Of a DNA stretch of 64,000 nt, positions 22,001 to 31,511 are shown piece after piece. The translations under genes and the position numbers were made by a program. Numbering within the stretch: the first letter of the stretch is position 1; every line of letters begins with the position of its first letter. The notes below the pieces were generated by a model that was not told where the DNA came from, made no database searches, and saw nothing but the letters and a program-made list of their open reading frames with translations. The stretch comes from Glandiceps talaboti (lineage: Eukaryota; Hemichordata; Enteropneusta; Spengelidae): assembly GCF_964340395.1 (NCBI RefSeq), contig NC_135569.1, positions 16,804,519-16,868,518 on the forward strand, given 5' to 3'.

Positions 22001-22264
22001 GTGAGAAATAACTCTTGGGTAGATTGTAAGTGTGTGTATGAGTGAGTAGATGAATTAGTGATAGCCAGCTAGGATAGAGTATGATATGTTGCTAATGATT
22101 TGGTATGACCGAAAATTCCACAGCTTTGTAGTATATGGAAAGTTTAGGGAATATAATATGAGCTATCAGATCTGACAAACCAAATACTGTGCATATTGAT
22201 CACACCAGTAACATTATCAAATTGGCTAAAGTAAAGTACTAAAATGTGTTCAATTTCTGTTTAG

Positions 22265-22568
22265 ATACACACATTTGCTGGAGACAGCTAACAATAGAAA
22301 ACAACGTTGTCTGGAAGACTCATGCAAACAACACATACAGAGATGTGAAGTACGTGATCTCTTAGTCTGGACGAATGATAAAGAGGCCTTCACTGTCTCC
22401 TCTGAAGTCGGTGACGATTTGGGACAAGTGGATGGTCAACAGAAGAAATTTGCTGATTTCCCCAACTTGGCAGCCAACAAGGCCACACTGACAGAAATTA
22501 TTGAAATTTCTACCGCCATACATGTTGAAAGTAGTCATGAAGTACAGTGTGTGGCTGCTTGTATCCAG
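22265..22568 (+). CDS. SPTAN1-like: Repeat-10 exon, array unit 5 (3-bp deletion)
   Basis: 304 bp. One codon is lost in frame (FPKDLAAN becomes FPNLAAN), and LVWMND becomes LVWTND. Splice sites are intact. The intron after it is cut after 43 bases by the junction to a truncated repeat-11 exon, and no SH3 or linker exon follows in this unit. Confidence 0.75.
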
Positions 22569-22611
22569 GTTAGCAAGTGTACCATGCTATGATTTTAATT
22601 GAGTTTGGTCT

Positions 22612-22766
22612 TACACAGTGTTCAGGCCTTTCAGTGTAAACATCAAGTCTTAGAATGTGATATTTCTGCCCTTGGTGACAATGTACATCAACTAGATGAC
22701 AGAGGTGGATGTCTTATTCAAACCCATCGAGAGTCAGATGGCGCTTTCTCTAATGTTCAGAGAAGT
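22612..22766 (+). pseudogene. SPTAN1-like: 5'-truncated alpha-spectrin repeat-11 exon
   Basis: Reads SVQAFQCKHQVLECDISALG then DNVHQLDDRGGCLIQTHRES and DGAFSNVQRS, with donor AGT|GTAAGT. This matches alpha-spectrin repeat 11 ([31 protein letters not shown]). The exon start is missing: the array intron (GAGTTTGGTCTTA) is joined directly to the middle of the exon, so there is no acceptor. The related exon at 27,348-27,595 retains its 5' end. The frame of the remaining piece is open. Gene-structure reading: a recombination breakpoint within the exon. Confidence 0.7.
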
Positions 22767-22955
22767 GTAAGTTTATCTATGTAACATTCTGAAATACTTC
22801 ATCACTTTACTTTTTTTGTAGCATGGTATTATATTACAGAGAGATGCTCATTAGACAAAAGTTAATGATCTGTAATCATTTTAAAATTTCATATCGTATT
22901 CATAGAATATTCACATAAGTCAAAATTATACAATTTTAAATGATCATGACCTTGC

Positions 22956-23430
22956 ACCATATAGTAAATTTGCATTGGTTTTTTTGTTTCAATTTCTTTG
23001 GTGCTTCTTGTCTAATTAAGGCTGATATTTCACATCTGGATATTGTTGGTCTATGGTAATTTCGTTGTGTGAATGATCTTGTAATGTCGGTGTTTTGCTT
23101 GTATAAGTGGGTTTTATCATCTGCAAGTGCCTTTGCCAGGTATAGTGTAAAGAGTACCGGCTCAGACAGTCTCCTTGAGGAGCTCCTACATTCATGATAA
23201 ATGTTTCTGTAGTACTCCGCATCAAACTTGTAGTTGCAATACATCCTTCAACAGTATTGATACCATATGGAGCTCGTCTTCATCGAGAATGTTTTTTAGA
23301 TCTTGAAAGCACCCCCTGTCCACGGTGTCAAAGACAAGTCACATTAAAACTACATGACTGTATAAACAATATACGTAAAAACTGTACAAGTTACCTGTCT
23401 ATAAGGTGTTAATACTGTAAGATATTTAAG
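22956..23430 (-). pseudogene. Reverse transcriptase fragment of a non-LTR-type element
   Basis: Read on the minus strand, fragments in two frames give FDTVDRG, LKNILDEDELHMVSILLKDV, then NVGAPQGDCLS and PVLFTLYLAKAL. This is the RT fingers/palm region ending in the conserved PQGDxLSPVLF block. Stops and a frameshift separate the pieces. It sits inside intron sequence that is uninterrupted by it in the sister copy at 27.6-27.8 kb up to the point where homology ends. The clade is not determined. Confidence 0.6.
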
Positions 23431-24100
23431 ATAAAATGCCCTAACTTGGACATGTAATGCCATCTAGAAGTTTGAAATGTTGGGGGAAATAGTTTGTCTC
23501 AAGTATGTACAAATACCTACCAGTATGTAAAGTCTGATGACCTTATGTATTGATAAATATACATGAAATTCTGTGATTACATAATTTTAGGCAAATTCTG
23601 CCATCAGCTGTGTTTACAATTGTTCTGTGATAGAAGCATCTGACTGGACTGGAATAATATGAGAAGAGAACTTTGAATCAAATCTAAATTTCACAATTTA
23701 AATTGTTTATTTAGCATTCATGTAAGAATAAATTATACCATGCAAGAACCAAACTGAACCGAAAATATGGAATATATACTCTGGTCATTCTATGTCAAGA
23801 CAACAAGTGTCTGTGTCATTGGTTCTGTTGTGTTCAAAATTGCCCTTACTTTCCCCAATCTTACTGGCAATAGTACATTACCAACACTTTTCTTCATTCA
23901 GCTGTAAACTATTCGTGGCCTCTAAGCATTGTCATTCCTCAAGTGACTCATCATGACAAGGGCCCCTTAGGTTACTCGTATTTTCCTTGTCTGAACGAAG
24001 AAAAATATTTGGGAATTATATCTAAGTTTACAAAAAAGAGACTGGTGTTTCTGTCAGCAAGAAACCCATAATAAGATATTTTATATGTTTATGTTGATAG

Positions 24101-24252
24101 GACCAGTGGAACGTTGAAGTAAATGATCAAGGTTTTGTACCAGCAACTGAGAAGATAGATTCAGTGCAGTCCTCATCCCAGGGTAACTTGGCTGATGAAG
24201 TCAATAGTATTGCCAACAGACAGAGACAGAGACAGAGACAGATCGAAGATCA
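24101..24252 (+). CDS. SPTAN1-like: SH3 second-half plus linker exon, copy A
   Basis: 152 bp, phase 0 to 2; acceptor TATGTTGATAG, donor CA|GTAAGT. It encodes DQWNVEVNDQGFVPATEKID then SSSQGNLADEVNSIANRQRQ and a repeated RQ run ending QIEDQ. Matches the alpha-spectrin SH3 C-terminal half ([23 protein letters not shown], ENLxEEQGSIALRQEQIDNQ). Three changes hit the binding surface: the first Trp of DWW is Gln, one residue is lost in NDRQG, and the Tyr of PAAYV is gone. It splices in frame to the repeat-10 exon at 24,621 (QIEDQYTHLLE), as in the normal gene, but the nearest SH3 first-half exon is 2.4 kb upstream with other exons between. Confidence 0.75.
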
Positions 24253-24620
24253 GTAAGTTACTATAATTATCACCATGGGTTTCTTACAGAGAAGTTGCAC
24301 AATGTTGATGGAAGAAAGTCATGAAATTTACATTTTAGATGCAGCATTTTAGCAAAGGTTTTTGAACCTTTGTAACATTGACTATAGTTTGATAGGGAAC
24401 CCTGGTAAAACAGCTATGGAATTCTGGGACATTTGACCTACTTCCCAGCTTGACAATGATGTATAGAATGTTGCAGGCAAACCTAAGTAAGTTTACTGAC
24501 CTCAAAAAAGATTTTTTGACAAGTTTATGATGAAGCACTATATACTATCCATTTGACACACCTGTAACATTATCAAATTGGCTAAAGTAAAGTGCTAAAA
24601 TGTGTTTAATTTCTGTTTAG

Positions 24621-24816
24621 ATACACACATTTGCTGGAGATAGCCAATAAAAGAAAACGTTGTCTGGAAGATTCATTGACTCAACACATGCTGAGACGTG
24701 AAGCTGGTGATCTCTTGGCAGCCAACAAGACCAGACTGACAGAAATTAATGAAATGACTACCGCCATCCAAGTTGAAAGGAGTCAAGAAGTACAGAGTGT
24801 AGCTGCTCATATCCAG
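24621..24816 (+). CDS. SPTAN1-like: Repeat-10 exon with 111-bp in-frame deletion, copy A
   Basis: 196 bp, phase 2 to 0, same splice signals as the array exons (TTTCTGTTTAG / CAG|GTTAGG). Reads YTHLLEIANKRKRCLEDS, LRREAGDLLAANKTRLTEIN. Compared with the 307-bp exon, 37 codons are missing between GDLL and AANK, removing the conserved Trp and helix A/B core, so a three-helix spectrin repeat cannot form. The deletion keeps frame. The sequence is clearly more diverged from the array exons than they are from each other. Confidence 0.7.
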
Positions 24817-24860
24817 GTTAGGATGTGTTCTATGCTATGATTAATTGAGTTGGGTCTTAA

Positions 24861-25203
24861 AGTGGCCATATGGATGAGAATTGGGGTATTTATTTTGGAT
24901 TTTTAATTTATAAAACAATTTTATCATGGCTTCCTACTTGAAAAATCAGTATGAAACAACATATTATGCCAAGTCCTTGTTTGTAACTCAATAAATGGCA
25001 AAAGACCGGTAAGTATGAAAAATGTTTGATATTGTACGTACAATAACAAACTTTGTGACACGTTTTTTTAAATAGATATTTGCAGTGTATTGAATTACAA
25101 ACACAGAATCCACCTAAGTTGTTTCACTTTGACTTTTCAAGTATGAAGCCATGATAAAATTATATTATAAATTTCAAATCCATTTCTCATTCAAATGGCC
25201 ACT
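24861..25203. mobile_element. 343-bp MITE with ~80-bp terminal inverted repeats
   Basis: The left end AGTGGCCATATGGATGAGAA and the right end, read in reverse complement, AGTGGCCATTTGAATGAGAA are followed by matching sequence through TTTTATCATGGCTTC. The centre has a near-palindrome (GTTTGATATTGTACGTACAA, about 25,024-25,052). No coding capacity. The target duplication is unclear: TTAA precedes the left end but GTTTGAATT follows the right. Copy B keeps only a left-end remnant (from about 26,708). Confidence 0.65.
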
Positions 25204-25946
25204 GTTTGAATTCTACATAAATGAATGAAATTTTGTAAAGCAGGGATTTTAACGATTGGGAATATAGTTATAAAGTTTGAGCATGATATAAAACTCTGGA
25301 TAAATTCTGTATTTTCATAAGATTTAAGTTTAAGACTCTTTAGTCCCTGGTCACATAATCTTGTGATGACGTAGGGATAAAATTTCTTTAGAAGATTGTT
25401 GCTGTTGTGGCCCTCTCACTGTTACTGCTGAGTATTGGGGTCCAGATCATTCTGTGATAGAAGCATCTGACTGGACTGGAATAATATGAGAAGAGAACTT
25501 TGAATCAAATCTAAATTTCACAATTTAAATTGTTTATTTAGCATTCATGTAAGAATAAATTATACCATGCATGAACCAAACTGAACCAAAAATATGGAAT
25601 ATATACTCTGGTCATTCTATGTCAAGACAACATGTGTCTGTGTCATTGGTTCTGTTGTGTTCAAAATTGCCCTTACTTTCCCCAATCTTACTGGATATGG
25701 TACGTCATTGTAGAATCATATTATTCCCAACATTTTTCTTCATTCAGCCGGAAACTATTCGTGACCTCTAAGGGTAGTCACTCCTCAAGTAACTCATCAT
25801 GACAAGGGCCCCTTAGGTTACTCGTGTTTTCCTTGTCTGAACGAAGAAAAATATTTGGGAATTATATCTAAGTTTACAAAAAAGAGACTGGTGTTTCTGT
25901 CAGCAAGAAACCCATAATAAGATATTTTATATGTTTATGGTGATAG

Positions 25947-26098
25947 GACCAGTGGAACGTTGAAGTAAATGATCAAGGTTTTGTACCAGCAACTGAGAAG
26001 ATAGATTCAGTGCAGTCCTCATCCCAGGGTAACTTGGCTGATGAAGTCAATAGTATTGCCAACAGACAGAGACAGAGACAGAGACAGATCGAAGATCA
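25947..26098 (+). CDS. SPTAN1-like: SH3 second-half plus linker exon, copy B
   Basis: 152 bp, the same peptide as copy A, with acceptor GGTGATAG and donor CA|GTAAGT. Carries the same altered SH3 residues (DQW, NDQGF, PATEK). Confidence 0.7.
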
Positions 26099-26466
26099 GT
26101 AAGTTACTATAATTATCACCATGGGTTTCTTACAGAGAAGTTGCACAATGTTGATGGAAGAAAGTCATGAAATTTACATTTTAGATGCAGCATTTTAGCA
26201 AAGGTTTTTGAACCTTTGTAACATTGACTATAGTTTGATAGGGAACCCTGGTAAAACAGCTATGGAATTCTGGGACATTTGACCTACTTCCCAGCTTGAC
26301 AATGATGTATAGAATGTTGCAGGCAAACCTAAGTAAGTTTACTGACCTCAAAAAAGATTTTTTGACAAGTTTGTGATGAAGCACTATATACTATCCATTT
26401 GACACACCTGTAACGTTATCAAATTGGCTAAAGTAAAGTGCTAAAATGTGTTAAATTTCTGTTTAG

Positions 26467-26662
26467 ATACACACATTTGCTGGAGATAGCCAATAAAAGA
26501 AAACGTTGTCTGGAAGATTCATGGACTCAACACATGCTGAGACGTGAAGCTGGTGATCTCTTGGCAGCCAACAAGACCAGACTGACAGAAATTAATGAAA
26601 TGACTACCACCATACAAGTTGAAAGAAGTCAAGAAGTACAGAGTGTGGCTACTCATATCCAG
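26467..26662 (+). CDS. SPTAN1-like: Repeat-10 exon with 111-bp in-frame deletion, copy B
   Basis: 196 bp, shares the 37-codon deletion with copy A, so the deletion predates the duplication. Differs at a few codons (DSWTQ for DSLTQ, MTTTIQ for MTTAIQ, VATHIQ for VAAHIQ). Frame open, splice sites intact. Confidence 0.7.
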
Positions 26663-26897
26663 GTTAGGATGTGTTCTATGCTATGATTAATTGAGTTGGG
26701 TCTTAAAGTGGCCATATGGATGAGAATTGGGGTATTTGTTTTGGATTTTTGATGTATGAAACAACATATGCCAAGTCCTTGTTTCAATAAATGGCAAAAG
26801 ACCGGTAAGTGTGAAAAATGTTTGTTATCGTATGTACAATAACAAACTTTTTGACACTTTTGTTAGATTTTGGCAATGTATTGAGTTAAAAACACTG

Positions 26898-26953
26898 ACT
26901 GATGAATGAAGTACCAGTCTTGGCAGTGCTCATGAAGTACACAGGTTCTTTAG
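26898..26953 (+). pseudogene. SPTAN1-like: Truncated linker exon with a nonsense codon
   Basis: Homologous to the 3' part of the array linker exons (STSLGSAHEVHRFFR, donor TTTAG|GTGAGA). It lacks the 5' half and acceptor, and the Cys codon TGT of ADECSTS reads TGA. Unlike the array copies it has AHEV, the residue usual in alpha-spectrins. Confidence 0.65.
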
Positions 26954-27347
26954 GTGAGAAATAAACTAGATCATGTGTGTGATTGAGTGGGGGGGGGGGG
27001 GGAGTGATAGGCAGCTAGGAGATGCATGGAGGATGATATGTTGGTAATGACTCCTATTGCACATTTGGTATGACAGAAAATTCTGCAGCTTTGTAGATGG
27101 AAAGATCAGGGAATATTATATATGAAAGTAATTAGTTTTTTTCTGTTACATATTATCTACTATTATGAAATTGGTCATGTAGTTCATTTACTATGTGTCT
27201 AGGTATAATTTGGGAAAATATTGTAGTATTAAAAGCAGGTAAGAAATAATAGAAAGTGACCTCAACTCCATTTCTTCATAGTTTACACAGGAACACAGTT
27301 ATAGATGTCCACTTCAATTGAATAGTGTTCTTTTTTGTCTATTCCAG

Positions 27348-27595
27348 AGATGCCAATGAAACTTTAAAAGTGAGAAAGACAATGCTCTGAATACAGACAA
27401 CTATGGACATGACGTACACAGTGTTCACAGTGTAAACATCAAGTCTTAGAATGTGATCTTTCTGCCCTTGGTTACAAAGTACATCAACTAGAAGACATAG
27501 GTGGATAACTTATTCAAACCCATCGAGAGTCAGTTGCTAGTATTACTTACAAACGGTATGAAATTGATGACACTGTCTGTTACCTTCAGAGATGT
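27348..27595 (+). pseudogene. SPTAN1-like: Broken alpha-spectrin repeat-11 exon
   Basis: Begins after ATTCCAG with DANETLK in phase 2 (alpha-spectrin: DADETKEW), then shifts frame and reads KDNALNTDNYGHDV, matching the diagnostic ALNTDNYGHDL of repeat 11. It then loses frame again, and GGATAACTT gives an in-frame stop where the sister exon at 22,612 has GGATGTCTT. Donor TGT|GTAAGT. At least two frameshifts and one nonsense codon: a pseudogene exon. Downstream intron sequence to about 27,780 matches 22,767-22,956. Confidence 0.7.
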
Positions 27596-27599
27596 GTAA

Positions 27600-29630
27600 G
27601 TTTATTTATGTAACATTCTGAAATACTTCACTTTACTTTTTTTTGTAGCATAGTATTATGTTACATAGAGACGCTCATTAGACAAAAGTTTATGATCTGT
27701 AATCATTTTAATATTTCATATCATTCATAGAATATTCGCATAAGTCAAAATTATACAATTTTGTATGATCATGACCTTGCGTGACACATTAGTCGGTTTT
27801 TTGAGGACATATTTGTCGGGTTTTTTTATGGTATTTGGTAAATTGGCTACAAACTAACTTCACAATTGCATGTCAAAACTACGAGAGTCGATCTAAGTAT
27901 GGTACTTCCATTGACCTCACTGTACTAACAACAAGTACATGATTTCTCATGTTCAAAATAGATTTTCAATGATTTTCTATCCCTACCCTTTGAAAATATG
28001 AATGGCTAAAGCTGTTTGATGATGTATCTAATCTTGCCCTATTTACGAAATCTAACTGTATTTGCCAAAAACAATTGGCCTAGACTTGTTGCGACAGCAG
28101 TCGCCAACTTACAATCACACGATATGTACTCCAACGAGGTGTGCCGAAGATGTGCGTACTACTGTGAAGTAGTGATATACCAATCGATTCAAGTTTCTGT
28201 GTGGTGGTAAATTTGTTTGTTAACAATGTCTGTTGATATCAATTTCTTTGAGTGTTCAGTGTAGCATGTGGCATGCAATCATCACTGATGAAATCGACAC
28301 AGTGTAGTTAGTATCTATTGTTTTTCGACTACCTAGCCTAGTTATATATCATCCCATTCTGGTAGAGGTTTGACACATCTCATGTGTGAATGGTTTTCTA
28401 CACTATATAATCTCGAGTGTGCCATATTGATAATCTAAACATTTACTCGCGGGTCTTACAATGTCAGAATGCCAAATACATTTGAGGTGTTGTTTAGTTC
28501 TTTCAAAACACTACAAATACGCGAAAAACATCATAATTCACATTTTTCCATCCTTTTTTTAAAAGCTTTGGCGCTACTTTGTTAATCATGGCAATGGAGT
28601 GCAAATTTTTTGGTTGATAAAACATGATTTAAAAAAACTTCTGGTTTTTTGACATAGCATGGAGAGTTAAATTTGTGAACATGGTGACTCTATTCAGTCA
28701 AAATGACAGGGTTGAGTAGGCAAGTGGGTAAAACTTTGAGAAATAGACCGTGGTTTATAGGTGGATGTACCAGGTTACAGAACACCTGGTGTTTAAGTAT
28801 GCAGTGAATATATCATTAGAAAACCACTCTGCTAACAAAATTGTGTTCCCAGCCCGACCTGTCTTAGAATTAAACCAATTAATATATACTCAGACAATTT
28901 GACAACCTGTATGATATTATATGCATATCAGTTATTTCCCCGTTTATGGCCAAAACAAATCTCTTCTTACGTCAACAGTGCTCAAACTGAAGTTACATTA
29001 CCAAAACTTCATCCTGGACTATTTTGCATCTGAGGCTTTCAAAAATCCTTATTGTGTAATCCTGCGTCAAAAACATGTATTGGAAAAACAGTTCACAGGA
29101 ATTTATAATACTTTGACTGGCAATATACTACATTTTATTTGCCACCAATTGAGTATAACATTCACAATTTACTGGAAAGTGTGGTTTCTTTACAATGATG
29201 AAGGGAAACACATCGTGTGTGCCTCATGTCTATAATGTATGTATACTTTGTGACTGTCTAGTAACTACATCTTGCTGTCCATGAATTTGTGTTTTTTGGG
29301 GACAATAAGTGCTCCATACAATCGATACTCAAAGAATATGTGTAGTGGTGTGGCTTACAATCACCATCACTAAAGGTATAGGATACTTCTGGTAATGTTT
29401 GATGAACTTCAGGTTTAAGTTTTCATAATTCCACTACAAATTTGGGGTACTTAACATAATGTAGCAAGTCCACGTTAGTGGCATAATTCCACAAACACAA
29501 ATCAACAACAAAAGTCGCAAATTAATGCAAGATTGGAAAAATCATGATGAGAACCTTGACTCATTCTGTTGTGAACTTACAACAGTTTATATAGCGTGTG
29601 GTGTCTAGTTTGGAAATTGTTCAAAGGAAA
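27600..29630. other. Intron remnant then unremarkable sequence
   Basis: 27,600-27,780 is homologous to the intron after 22,766. Beyond this I see no gene, spectrin exon or clear repeat. The ORFs at 28,016-28,210 and 28,921-29,235 (+) match nothing known to me. Confidence 0.4.
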
Positions 29631-30215
29631 ATGATTGCCTCACAGGTGTATGATTTGGGTAAAAAAATGTGGGTTTTTTTATTTAGAAAAAATAAAAATG
29701 TAAACCTACTGGGGGCAGATCAGTCTGAAATTGGGTGGAAACTTTCTTTGAGGGGTTTATAGTAAAAAGAATTTCATTACATGATGCTCCTAATAGTGAT
29801 ATGCAAATTAGGTATACAAATATGAACTATTTGGTCAAAAATCTTTAATTCCGAAAGGACTTTGCTGATTTGTCTGTAATTTCACAGGGATGTTTCTTGG
29901 AATGTACATATCAGTGGATATTAATCACATGATGATGCCATGAGTGATATGCAGATTATGGTTAAATACATAAATAAATAAACATTCAAAAAATGTATGT
30001 AAATGGGACTATTAAACAGCAAGACCACGCCTATAGCAACAGTCAAATGATCACATGTATTGCAAAGATATTATCAGAGATTCATAGGCAGGTGAATGAA
30101 CATTCAAAAAATGTATGCAAATATGTCTAGCAACATGACCACTCCCATACCAACAGTTAAATGATTGTGTATATTGCAAATGTAACAACAGGGCTGGGTG
30201 GATAGGTAACTGTGA
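29630..30215 (+). repeat. Dispersed hairpin-(GT)n-module element, 5'-truncated copy
   Basis: Carries the body modules (ATGATTTGGGTAAAAAAATG, AAATCTTTAATTCCGAAAGG, GTGATATGCAAATTAGG) and two CATTCAAAAAATGTATG modules with GACCACxCCxATAxCAACAG. The hairpin/(GT) head is missing. Confidence 0.6.
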
Positions 30216-31510
30216 TGACTTCTATTCATTATCTGTACCAAAAGTGGCATCTTGACCTTATTTGAACCATAAATCGTACAGATTCAAATTTGATGTGTAG
30301 TTAGGAAATTACTTAGACTTGGATGTAACACAGTGTGCATACACGTGTGGGTTCTATTGCTGTGAATATATTGGTACAGTACCTGATAGCATCCATAAGG
30401 GTTGTAAAATATAAGACTCTTCAGTTTAATTTTTATTGATTGTAATTTGTTTCATATGACTACTGACAGGCAATGTAGACTCACTGATCTATTTTTTTGT
30501 TTTTGTGTGGAGAATGGGTTTATTATGGGTTTTTTTTTTTGTGTTCTGAGCAAGTCATAACAATGGGATTACAGCCAAATTATCAAATCCTGAAAAAGAG
30601 AAAGAGCAAAAAATTATACCAAAACTGCCAAAAGAGTGGATAGTGACGATATTATATTTTTGCTCGAACTATAGATAAATATAGTAATTACATGAACTTT
30701 GATGTCATTTTTGCCCTGATTGGCATGTATGTAGTATAAACAATAGTCACATCATATTTTTCTGTCCAAATAGGAAACTTCACTAACTCATGCATACAGG
30801 GCTTGTTGGGTGTTTTTAAATATAATTCTTGATATTGCTAGTAAATTTACAAAAAATAGATATTGATTACATGAGATTCTGTGCTAAAATCTAGCTCTAT
30901 TTTCTCCGAAATTATGTCAATATTGGTACAGTGCACTAGCGAGGTTGGCAGCCATGTTGATTATTGCAAGTGTGAACTATAGTGATTTCAATCTGCCATT
31001 TGTCATGGAATTATGCCTTGAAACAACAAAAATCTAACAAAAACAAGAAATATATGAAGTGAAAGTTCAAGAAATCCAAATATTTAAATATAGTGACCAT
31101 GATTGTGTAAATAATACAGAGGTAAATTTACCAAAAATTGAGGTAGCACACATGGAACAGATTATGTGAAAGTCACGAAAACAATATTCTATTCATGTTC
31201 AAATTTTACAAAACAATATACTTAACTTCATAAAAATGACAGTTGATAATCTAAAATGCTGTAACGACTGATAATATTTCTAAAGTGAAAACAAAACAAA
31301 ACATATCAGGCTCTCCAATGGTCAGTGAGTGGATGCAGGCATCTCAGACTTGAAGGGAAATCTCATTAACATTAAAATTTGTACCCAAGTTAATTAACTG
31401 AATAACTTTGCCATAAACACACAAGTTGGGGACTTAATATCTTTGGGACTATGTCTTCAATTGTTTGAAATGTTATTGCTATACAAGTCAGAAGAATAAA
31501 CAGATTTTGA
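30216..31510. other. AT-rich sequence, nothing recognised
   Basis: No gene or obvious repeat seen before the satellite. Confidence 0.4.
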
Positions 31511-31511
31511 T

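Larger units (their letters stand above)
15454..22611 (+). repeat. SPTAN1-like: 1.64-kb tandem array of an alpha-spectrin exon module (4.4 units)
   Basis: Equivalent points recur at 1642-1643-base spacing (repeat-10 exons begin 15,695; 17,338; 18,980; 20,622; 22,265). Each full unit holds a repeat-10 exon (phase 2 to 0), an SH3 first-half exon (0-0) and a linker exon (0 to 2). Introns are as similar between units as exons, so the array is recent. Unit 5 stops after the repeat-10 exon and joins the middle of a repeat-11 exon at 22,612. Around each SH3 segment a ~120-base block is present on both sides (for example 16,420-16,543 and 16,875-16,995). Confidence 0.9.
23623..26893 (+). repeat. SPTAN1-like: Direct duplication of a 1.83-1.85-kb block with SH3 second-half and short repeat-10 exons
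   Basis: Copy A is 23,623-25,449 and copy B begins at 25,450 (both start TTCTGTGATAGAAGCATCTG). Exon spacing between copies is 1846 bases. Copy B fades after about 26,893 and has lost most of an inverted-repeat element carried by copy A at 24,861-25,203. Each copy has one SH3 second-half exon and one internally deleted repeat-10 exon. Confidence 0.85.

Noticed and set aside
23016-23244. Two overlapping minus-strand ORFs as separate genes
   Set aside because: They are two frames of one frameshifted reverse transcriptase fragment.
24335-26384. Identical 67-codon minus-strand ORFs at 24,335-24,538 and 26,181-26,384
   Set aside because: They lie in the intron of a recent duplication. Identity reflects recency, and the frame has no gene-like features.
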